Source: Micrococcus endophyticus (GTDB taxonomy: Bacteria; Actinomycetota; Actinomycetes; Actinomycetales; Micrococcaceae). Taken from it: a DNA stretch of 64,000 nt. The notes under the pieces are model-generated. The model searched no databases, was not told the DNA's origin, and saw only the letters and a program-made list of their open reading frames with translations. Both the position numbers and the translations under genes were made by a program. Shown here in pieces: positions 58,216 to 64,000 of this stretch (its first letter is position 1; each line of letters begins with the position of its first letter). The DNA lies in contig NZ_JACHMW010000001.1 of the NCBI RefSeq assembly GCF_014205115.1, positions 310,001 through 374,000 of the forward strand. Reading direction: 5' to 3'.

Positions 58216-59607
58216 GTCGGCGGCGGTGCGCCCGTGGCCGGCGGCGATCGGGGTCGCCTCCCGCTCGCCCCGGCGCGGGCGGGGCCGCGAGGCGGCGGCC
58301 ACCGTGCCGACGACCAGCCCGACGAGCGCCGGGACCACCCAGCCGAAGCCGACCGCGTAGCCGGGCAGCACCCGACCGGCCAGGCCCGTCAGGGCGGTGA
58401 CGGGGGCCGTCGTTCCGAGCGACTCCGGCAGGGCGCCCAGCAGGTCGAAGACGGCGGCGAACCCCGTGCAGGCGACCACCCAGCGGGCCACCGCCGGGCG
58501 GTCCCGCACCCAGGCCCAGGCGAGCCCGAGCAGGATGACGACGACGGCGATCGGGTAGAGGAGCATCAGCACCGGGACGGACCAGGCGATGATGGCCTCC
58601 AGGCCCAGGTTGGCGAGCGCGAAGGACACCACGAGGAAGAGGCCCGCCCACAGCCGGTAGGACCCGGGGAACATCTCCGCGAACATCTCGGCGCACGCCA
58701 CGATCAGTCCGATGCAGGTCTTCAGGCACGCGACGAAGACGATGGCCGCGATGAGGTACGCGCCCGCCGTGCCGAAGAAGTGGCTCGCGGTGCGGGCGAG
58801 GACGTCGCCGCCGTTCGCGGCCTGCGCGAACGCACCGTGGCTCGTGGCGCCGATGTACGCCAGCGAGGCGTAGACCACCGCCATCGCCGCGCCGCCGAGC
58901 AGCCCCGCCTTGCCCAGCTCCACCGCCATGCGGCGCGGACCCGTCACGCCCAGGCGCCGGGCGGCGTCGACGATCACGACCGCGAAGGCGAGTGAGGCGA
59001 GCGCGTCCATCGTGGTGTAGCCGTCCAGCAGGCCCCGCACGAGCGCCCCGTCGGCGTAGGCGGGTGCGGGCGAGGGCAGGGCGCCCGTGCTCATCGGGGC
59101 GACGACGGCGGCCGCCACCAGGGCGCCGAGCAGGACCAGGAACGCCGGGGTCAGGTACCGCCCCACCCACTCCATGAGCCGGCCCGGACGGAACGCCGCG
59201 ACCGCGGCGACCGCGAAGAACGCCGCGGTGAAGCCGAGCAGCCGCAGGCTGCCGTCACCCGCCAGGGGCGCGACACCGATCTCATAGGACACCGTGGCGG
59301 TGCGGGGGATGGCGAAGAGGGGGCCGATCGTCAGGTACAGCAGGCACGTGAACGCCACGGCGAAGCGCCGGGAGACGGGCACCGTCATCTCACGGGCCGA
59401 GCGCGCCCCCGTCACCGCCGAGGCGACGATGCCCAGGACCGGCAGCCCCACTGCCGTGACGAGGAAGCCGAGCGTGGCCGGCGTGACCGCGTCGCCCGCG
59501 TCCCGGCCCAGGGACGCGGGGAAGATCAGGTTGCCGGCGCCGAAGAACAGGCCGAACACGAGCGAGGCCAGCAGCAGGGTCTGACCGGGGCGCAGGCGCG
59601 GGGGCAT
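58213..59607 (-). CDS. brnQ: Branched-chain amino acid transporter BrnQ (LIVCS family)
   Basis: A 464-residue sodium- or proton-coupled carrier for Leu, Ile and Val in the inner membrane. The N-terminus LLLASLVFGLFFGAGNLIFP is the family signature; AIPRTATVSYEIGV, DGYTTMDALASLAFAVVIV and FVACLKTCIGLIVACAEMF are further conserved helices. About twelve membrane helices are expected. ATG 59607 is preferred over the adjacent GTG 59610 because GAGAGG lies 6 nt upstream. It is divergent from hemB and lies in the minus-strand block that separates hemD from hemB. Confidence 0.92.
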   Translation of the reverse strand: MPPRLRPGQTLLLASLVFGLFFGAGNLIFPASLGRDAGDAVTPATLGFLVTAVGLPVLGIVASAVTGARSAREMTVPVSRRFAVAFTCLLYLTIGPLFAIPRTATVSYEIGVAPLAGDGSLRLLGFTAAFFAVAAVAAFRPGRLMEWVGRYLTPAFLVLLGALVAAAVVAPMSTGALPSPAPAYADGALVRGLLDGYTTMDALASLAFAVVIVDAARRLGVTGPRRMAVELGKAGLLGGAAMAVVYASLAYIGATSHGAFAQAANGGDVLARTASHFFGTAGAYLIAAIVFVACLKTCIGLIVACAEMFAEMFPGSYRLWAGLFLVVSFALANLGLEAIIAWSVPVLMLLYPIAVVVILLGLAWAWVRDRPAVARWVVACTGFAAVFDLLGALPESLGTTAPVTALTGLAGRVLPGYAVGFGWVVPALVGLVVGTVAAASRPRPRRGEREATPIAAGHGRTAAD

Positions 59608-59707
59608 CACGGGCCTCTCGACGGCGGACGGGGCGCCACGACTGTACCCGGCGCGCAGACTCGTGGAGCGGCCGAGCCACGCCCGGGGAGCGATCAGCCT
59701 CCGCGCC

Positions 59708-59713
59708 TAGACT
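59708..59713 (+). promoter_or_regulatory. -10 box TAGACT of hemBL
   Basis: TAGACT at 59708-59713 would start the hemB message near 59720. The leader of about 30 nt contains AGGAG at 59731-59735. Here, unlike most genes in the window, the start is not leaderless. Confidence 0.5.
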
Positions 59714-59749
59714 GGACGGGTCCCCGAACCAGGAGCGTGTGACCCCGTC

Positions 59750-60736
59750 ATGTCCTTCCCGCTGCACCGTCCCCGGCGTCTGCGCCGGTCCGCCGCAATG
59801 CGCCGTCTCGTGGCCGAGACGCGCCTGCACCCGGCCGAGCTGATCCTCCCGGCCTTCATCAAGGAGGGCGCGCCCGAGCCGATCGCCATCGCGTCGATGC
59901 CCGGCGTCGTGCAGCACACCTCGGACACCCTCAAGGCCGCTGCCGCCGAGGCCGCCGAGCTGGGCCTGGGCGGGATCATGCTGTTCGGCGTGCCGGAGAC
60001 GCGCGACGCCGTCGGGAGCGCCTCCCTGGACCCCGAGGGCGTGCTGAACCAGGCGATCCGGGACGTGAAGTCCGAGGTGGGCGACGCCCTCGTGGTGATG
60101 TCCGACCTGTGCCTGGACGAGTTCACGGACCACGGCCACTGCGGCGTGCTCACCGAGGACGGCGCCGTGGACAACGACGCCACCCTGGACATCTACGCGC
60201 AGATGGGCGTGGCCCAGGCCGAGGCCGGCGCGGACGTGCTCGGCCCCTCCGGGATGATGGACGGCCAGGTCCGCGTCATCCGCGAGGCCCTCGACGCCGC
60301 CGGCCACGTGGACACGGGCATCCTCGCCTACGCGGCCAAGTACTCCTCGGCGTTCTACGGCCCGTTCCGGGACGCCGTCGACTCCCAGCTCACCGGCGAC
60401 CGCAAGACCTACCAGATGGACGCCGCCAACCGGACCGAGGCGCTGCACGAGGTCGCCCTGGACCTGGAGGAGGGCGCGGACATGGTGATGGTCAAGCCCG
60501 CCATGAGCTACCTGGACATCGTCCGGGACGTCGCCGAGCTGGCCGACGTGCCGGTCTCGGCGTACCAGATCTCGGGGGAGTACGCGATGATCGAGGCCGC
60601 CGCCGCGAATGGCTGGATCGACCGGAAGGCCTCCATCGTGGAGTCCGTGCTCTCCATCCGGCGCGCCGGCGCCGACACCGTGCTGACCTACTGGGCGGCC
60701 GAGCTCGGCCGCTGGATGAAGGAGGGGTCCCTGTGA
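59750..60736 (+). CDS. hemB: Delta-aminolevulinic acid dehydratase HemB
   Basis: Condenses two aminolevulinates to porphobilinogen. The 328 residues have the Schiff-base lysines in [14 protein letters not shown] and [12 protein letters not shown]. The metal region reads [14 protein letters not shown]: two of the three zinc cysteines of the Zn-type enzyme are kept, but the middle one is Asp, a hybrid seen in several actinobacteria. The magnesium-activator region [20 protein letters not shown] is present. ATG 59750 has AGGAG 14 nt upstream. hemL starts within the stop codon (GTGA), so both are coupled. Confidence 0.95.
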   Translation: MSFPLHRPRRLRRSAAMRRLVAETRLHPAELILPAFIKEGAPEPIAIASMPGVVQHTSDTLKAAAAEAAELGLGGIMLFGVPETRDAVGSASLDPEGVLNQAIRDVKSEVGDALVVMSDLCLDEFTDHGHCGVLTEDGAVDNDATLDIYAQMGVAQAEAGADVLGPSGMMDGQVRVIREALDAAGHVDTGILAYAAKYSSAFYGPFRDAVDSQLTGDRKTYQMDAANRTEALHEVALDLEEGADMVMVKPAMSYLDIVRDVAELADVPVSAYQISGEYAMIEAAAANGWIDRKASIVESVLSIRRAGADTVLTYWAAELGRWMKEGSL

Positions 60737-62058
60737 CCACGTCCACCCGCACCACCAACGCCGCCGCCTTCGCCGCGGCCCAGGCCGTCATCCCCGGCGG
60801 CGTCGACTCGCCCGTGCGCGCCTTCGGCTCCGTGGGCGGCACGCCCCGGTTCATGGCCGGCGCCCGCGGGCCCTACCTGACCGACGTCGAGGGCCGCGAG
60901 TACGTGGACCTCGTCTGCTCGTGGGGCCCCATGCTGCTGGGCCACGGCCACCCCGAGGTGACGGAGGCCGTCCACGCCGCCGTCGACCGCGGCCTCGGCT
61001 TCGGCACCTCCACCCTCGAGGAGACGGCGCTCGCCGAGCTGATCGCCGCCAAGGTCCCGGTGGAGCGCGTGCGCTTCGTGTCCACGGGCACCGAGGCCAC
61101 CATGACCGCGCTGCGCCTGGCGCGCGGCGTGACGGGGCGCAACCTCATCGTGAAGTTCGCCGGCTGCTACCACGGCCACTCGGACGGGCTGCTCGCCGCC
61201 GCCGGCTCCGGCGTGGCCACCGCCGCCCTGCCCGGCTCCGCGGGCGTCACCGAGGCCGCCGCCTCCGAGACCCTCGTGGTGGACTACAACGACCGCGACG
61301 CCCTCGAGGCCGTGTTCGCCGAGCACGGCGAGCGCATCGCGGCCCTCATCACCGAAGCCGTGCCCTGCAACATGGGCGTCGTGGAGCCCGCCGAGGGCTT
61401 CAACGCGTTCCTGCGCGAGATCACCGCCCGCCACGGCGCCCTGCTCATCTGGGACGAGGTCCTCACCGGCTTCCGCGCCACCGCCACGGGCGGCTGGGGC
61501 CTGTCCGGCCAGGTGGACGGCTGGACGCCGGACATCTGGTGCTTCGGCAAGGTGATCGGGGGCGGCATGCCCGCGGCCGCGCTCGCCGGCTCCGCGGAGA
61601 TCATGAACCACCTGGCCCCGCTGGGCCCCGTCTACCAGGCGGGCACCCTCTCCGGGAACCCGGTGGCCATGGCCGCCGGCCACGCCACCCTCTCCCGGGC
61701 CGATGACGCCGTCTACGCCGCCCTGCAGCGCGCCTCCGACGCGGTCCGCGAGGGCCTCGTGGCGGCCCTGGATGCCGAGGGCGTGGACCACTCGATCCAG
61801 CGCGCCGGCACCCTGTTCTCCGTGGCCTTCGGCACCTCCGGGACCGGCGTGCGGGACTACCGGGACGCGCAGGCCCAGGAGGCCTTCCGCTACGCGCCCT
61901 TCTTCCAGTCCATGCTGGAGTCCGGCGTGTACCTGCCCCCGTCCGTGTTCGAGGCCTGGTTCGTCTCCGCGGCGCACGACGACGCGGCGGTGCAGCGGGT
62001 GCTCGACGCGCTGCCGGCCGCCGCGAAGGCCGCCGCGGCCGCCACGCCGCAGGGCTGA
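60733..62058 (+). CDS. hemL: Glutamate-1-semialdehyde 2,1-aminomutase HemL
   Basis: Converts glutamate-1-semialdehyde to 5-aminolevulinate, the step after HemA. The 441-residue PLP fold-type I enzyme has [20 protein letters not shown] near the N-terminus, [35 protein letters not shown] and the Schiff-base lysine in [16 protein letters not shown] (about residue 273). GTG 60733 overlaps the hemB stop by 4 bp. It ends the second haem block, with a hairpin terminator after it. Confidence 0.96.
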   Translation: MTTSTRTTNAAAFAAAQAVIPGGVDSPVRAFGSVGGTPRFMAGARGPYLTDVEGREYVDLVCSWGPMLLGHGHPEVTEAVHAAVDRGLGFGTSTLEETALAELIAAKVPVERVRFVSTGTEATMTALRLARGVTGRNLIVKFAGCYHGHSDGLLAAAGSGVATAALPGSAGVTEAAASETLVVDYNDRDALEAVFAEHGERIAALITEAVPCNMGVVEPAEGFNAFLREITARHGALLIWDEVLTGFRATATGGWGLSGQVDGWTPDIWCFGKVIGGGMPAAALAGSAEIMNHLAPLGPVYQAGTLSGNPVAMAAGHATLSRADDAVYAALQRASDAVREGLVAALDAEGVDHSIQRAGTLFSVAFGTSGTGVRDYRDAQAQEAFRYAPFFQSMLESGVYLPPSVFEAWFVSAAHDDAAVQRVLDALPAAAKAAAAATPQG

Positions 62059-62093
62059 ACCACCGGGGGCCCGAGCCCGCGCACGCCCCGCCC

Positions 62094-62142
62094 GACGGCC
62101 CCGCCGCCGGTCCCGCCCGCCGGGATCGACGGCGGGGCCGTC
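62094..62142. terminator. Bidirectional terminator between hemL and the exonuclease gene
   Basis: The 13-bp arms 62094-62106 and 62130-62142 pair perfectly; the 23-nt loop has an inner CCGG/CCGG pairing. It sits between convergent genes. Confidence 0.65.
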
Positions 62143-62181
62143 CGTGCGTTCGGCGGGGGACGGCGTCTCGTCGGCGTCCCG

Positions 62182-62868
62182 TCAGCGGCCGGACTCGACC
62201 GGCCAGTCCCGGGAGACCGTGGCCTGGGGGTCCTTGCGGCGCAGGTACTCCTCGAAGCTCTCGGCCTGCTCGGCCTTCCAGCGCACCTGCCGCTCGTGCA
62301 GCTCCGCCGGGTCCACGCGCAGCTGCTCGTGCCGCTCGGCGAGGGCGTCGGCCACCTGCACGGCGGCCAGGGCGTCCGCCGCCGAGGTGTGGGCGTTCTC
62401 CAGGGTGACGCCGTAGTGCTCGGAGACGGCCGAGAGGGTGCGCTTGCCCTTGCGGAACCGGTCCACCTGCTTGTCCAGCACGAACGGGTCGATCACCGGG
62501 CGCGCCTCGAGCGGGGCCAGGCCGTGCCGCCGCGCCTCCCGGTCCATCACGGTGAAGTCGTACACGCCGTTGAACGCGACCACCGGGATGCCCGCGGCGA
62601 ACAGGTCGCGCAGGGTCTCCGTGATCTCCGTGACGCCCTGCGCGGCGGGCATGCCCTCGGCCTGGGCGCGCTCGGTGGTCACCCCGTGGACCTCCGCCGC
62701 CTCCGCGGGGATGGGCACGCCCGGGTCCAGGAGCCACTCGGCCGAGGCCGTGGCCCGGCCCTGCGCGTCCACCATCACCAGGGTGGCGGTCACGATCAGG
62801 GCGGAACGCGGGTCGCGCCCCGTGGTCTCGAGGTCGAAGCCGGCGCGGATGCTCTGATGCCAATTCAC
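62182..62868 (-). CDS. DEDDh 3'-5' exonuclease (DNA polymerase III epsilon-like)
   Basis: A 228-residue exonuclease. Exo I reads GFDLETTGRDP (catalytic Asp and Glu near residues 11-13), Exo II AFNGVYDFTVMDREA, and Exo III AHTSAADALAAVQVADAL with the DEDDh histidine. It has no polymerase or UvrC-like fusion. It may act in DNA repair or as an accessory proofreader; the partner is unknown. GTG 62868 is chosen because TAGCGT ends 7 nt before it. The frame remains open upstream but overlaps the divergent alkyltransferase-like gene. Confidence 0.88.
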   Translation of the reverse strand: MNWHQSIRAGFDLETTGRDPRSALIVTATLVMVDAQGRATASAEWLLDPGVPIPAEAAEVHGVTTERAQAEGMPAAQGVTEITETLRDLFAAGIPVVAFNGVYDFTVMDREARRHGLAPLEARPVIDPFVLDKQVDRFRKGKRTLSAVSEHYGVTLENAHTSAADALAAVQVADALAERHEQLRVDPAELHERQVRWKAEQAESFEEYLRRKDPQATVSRDWPVESGR

Positions 62869-62875
62869 GGGGCTC

Positions 62876-62881
62876 ACGCTA
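62876..62881 (-). promoter_or_regulatory. -10 box TAGCGT of the exonuclease gene (leaderless)
   Basis: Minus-strand TAGCGT ends 7 nt before GTG 62868 and overlaps another possible GTG at 62877, supporting the shorter start. Confidence 0.5.
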
Positions 62882-62946
62882 CCCGCCGGTCCGGACACGG
62901 CACGCGGCGCACCGCCTGGCCCCGCCGTCCCGTGCAGGATGGGACC

Positions 62947-63351
62947 GTGACGACGCCGCCCGCCGACCCCCGTCCCGTCCCGGACGGCCCGCTGACCCTG
63001 GGGGAGGGGCTCGAGGCCGTGGCCCGGCTCGTCCCGGCCGGGCGGGCGGTCAGCTACGGGGGCCTGGCCGGGCTGCTGGGCGTCGGCGGACCGCGCCAGG
63101 CCGGCCGGGCCATGGCCGAGTCCGCCCCCGGCACGCCGTGGTGGCGCGTCGTCGGGGCCGACGGGTCGCTCCCCGGGGAGCTGGCGGGGCGGGCCGCCGT
63201 CGAGCACGCGCGCGAGGACACGCCGGTCCGCCCGGGCGGGCGCGTGGACCTGCGGCGGGCCCGCTGGGAGCCGGACGAGGCGGCGCTGGGCGCCGTGGCC
63301 GCGATCGCCGCGCGTATCGTGTCCGGGCCCGGTGCGAGGATGCAGGCATGA
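62947..63351 (+). CDS. Alkyltransferase-like DNA-binding protein (ATL, MGMT family without catalytic Cys)
   Basis: A 134-residue protein with the MGMT winged-helix fold: LTLGEGLEAVARLVPAGRAV, SYGGLAGLLGVGGPRQAGRA and AMAESAPGTPWWRVVGADG. The methyl-acceptor PCHR is replaced by PWWRVV, so it binds alkylated guanine without repairing it, flagging lesions for nucleotide excision repair (known for ATL proteins). The tail (residues 95-134) is extra. GTG 62947 is the only sensible start. The gene lies next to a UvrD-type helicase, a pairing seen in other actinobacteria (ATL near adnAB in mycobacteria). Confidence 0.85.
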   Translation: MTTPPADPRPVPDGPLTLGEGLEAVARLVPAGRAVSYGGLAGLLGVGGPRQAGRAMAESAPGTPWWRVVGADGSLPGELAGRAAVEHAREDTPVRPGGRVDLRRARWEPDEAALGAVAAIAARIVSGPGARMQA

Positions 63352-64000
63352 CCTGGCAGGCAGACGAGGACCTCCTCCTGGACGACGACGCCGCGGCCCC
63401 CGAGCGCGCGGCGCGGCTGGTGAGCCCGGCGGCCGCGCCGGCCGAGCGGGTCGCGCTGACCCCGGAGCAGGAGGCGGTGGCCGCGATGGGCCCGGGCCAC
63501 GGGGCCGTGCTCGTGCTGGGCGCGCCCGGCACGGGACGCACCACCGTGGCCGTGGAGTACGCCGCGCGCCGGCTCGAGTCCGGGACGGACCCGGAGTCCC
63601 TGCTGCTGCTCGCCCCGAGCCGGGACGCCGCCGCCCGCCTGCGGGACGCGCTGACCCGCCGCCTCGCCGCCGCCGGCCGCGGCACCCGCGCCGTCACGCC
63701 CGTGCGCACGTGGACCTCCTACGCGTTCGACCTGCTCCGCCGGGCCCGCGTCACCGGCCCGCTGAGCCACCTGCCCGTCGCCCCCCGCCTGCTCACGGGC
63801 GCGGAGCAGGACACCGTGATCGCGGAGCTCCTGGAGGGGTACGCCGCCGGCCACGCCGAGGCGCCGCGCTGGCCGCAGGACGTGGCCGCCGCCGTCGAGA
63901 CCCGCGGCTTCCGCCGCGAGGTGCGCGAACTGGTGGACCGCATGAGCGAGTTCGGCGTGGAGCCCGGCCGACTGCAGGAGCTCGGGGCCGCGCACGCCCG
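63348..64000 (+). CDS. UvrD/AdnAB-type superfamily 1 helicase (5' part only)
   Basis: The first 217 residues of a helicase cut by the right edge. After an acidic leader, the Q-motif-like VALTPEQEAVAAM (about residues 35-47) and the P-loop GAPGTGRT (residues 58-65) begin the motor domain; motif Ia looks like LLLLAPSRDAAARLRDAL, followed by VRTWTSYAFDLLRRARV. The normal P-loop lysine is Arg64. The neighbouring ATL gene and superfamily features suggest an AdnA/AdnB-like or UvrD-type resection helicase, probably followed by a partner beyond the window (inference). ATG 63348 overlaps the ATL stop (ATGA). Confidence 0.8.
   Translation, partial: MTWQADEDLLLDDDAAAPERAARLVSPAAAPAERVALTPEQEAVAAMGPGHGAVLVLGAPGTGRTTVAVEYAARRLESGTDPESLLLLAPSRDAAARLRDALTRRLAAAGRGTRAVTPVRTWTSYAFDLLRRARVTGPLSHLPVAPRLLTGAEQDTVIAELLEGYAAGHAEAPRWPQDVAAAVETRGFRREVRELVDRMSEFGVEPGRLQELGAAHA

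Overview
The window is a chromosomal segment of a very high-G+C actinobacterium. Nearly every third codon position is G or C, and GTG starts are frequent. Several features point to the Micrococcaceae, most likely Micrococcus or a close relative: the coproporphyrin-dependent haem genes, the dapD/dapE to mrp gene order shared with other Actinobacteria, DUF3107/DUF3117 genes and leaderless starts. The genus is an inference from gene content and composition, not a database match. I see no rRNA, tRNA, prophage, insertion sequence, CRISPR array or replication origin. Genes are tightly packed and no gene-free stretch exceeds about 260 bp.

Layout. 1-1.7 kb (minus): nadA (cut by the left edge) with its Nudix-type regulator nrtR and a pair of palindromes upstream. 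1.7-9.1 kb: scattered single genes (alpha/beta hydrolase, DUF429, DUF808, a 5'-truncated ferritin beside a PACE-type efflux gene, patatin, tpx, an HtrA-like protease, a ZIP metal transporter). 9.2-12.4 kb: an unusual three-gene operon of an FAD oxidoreductase, a small membrane-anchored protein and an HTTM-like membrane protein. 12.6-19.3 kb: a peptide ABC importer (lipoprotein, two permeases, one fused double ATPase). 19.4-24.9 kb: typA, a small membrane protein, fdxA, dapC and gltA. 25-27.2 kb: divergent dapD and dapE; with dapC this gives three lysine/diaminopimelate steps close together. 27.2-30.7 kb (minus): the gluABCD glutamate importer. 30.8-38.9 kb: LOG protein, DivIVA-like protein, DUF3117, O-methyltransferase, an anti-sigma factor with no sigma gene beside it, tatB, mrp, DUF1003, an MgtE_N/CBS protein and a stress-protein-like gene. 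This resembles the sigE-rseA-htrA-tatB-mrp neighbourhood of other actinobacteria with sigE missing and htrA elsewhere. 39-47.6 kb: an atypical pyruvate kinase, aminopeptidase P, a PHP phosphoesterase, a DEAD-box helicase with a long RGG tail and a long 5' leader, an RNB ribonuclease and DUF3107. 47.7-62.1 kb: TetR regulator and haem biosynthesis, with hemA on the minus strand and hemE-cgoX-chdC-cpfC-hemC-hemD and hemB-hemL on the plus strand. The plus-strand haem set is split by a three-gene minus-strand block (a 93-aa protein, an NYN-LOTUS protein, BrnQ). 62.2-64 kb: a DEDDh exonuclease, an alkyltransferase-like protein and the start of a UvrD/AdnAB-type helicase.

How the genes work together. 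The haem genes encode almost the whole route from glutamyl-tRNA to haem by the coproporphyrin branch (coproporphyrinogen oxidase, ferrochelatase, then decarboxylase). Two importers, for peptides and glutamate, each have a strong hairpin between the binding-protein gene and the permease genes, which would make the binding protein more abundant than the membrane parts. About sixteen genes start 6-8 nt (hemA about 10 nt) after a TANNNT-like -10 box, so leaderless transcription appears to be the default for single genes here; this pattern also fixed many start codons.
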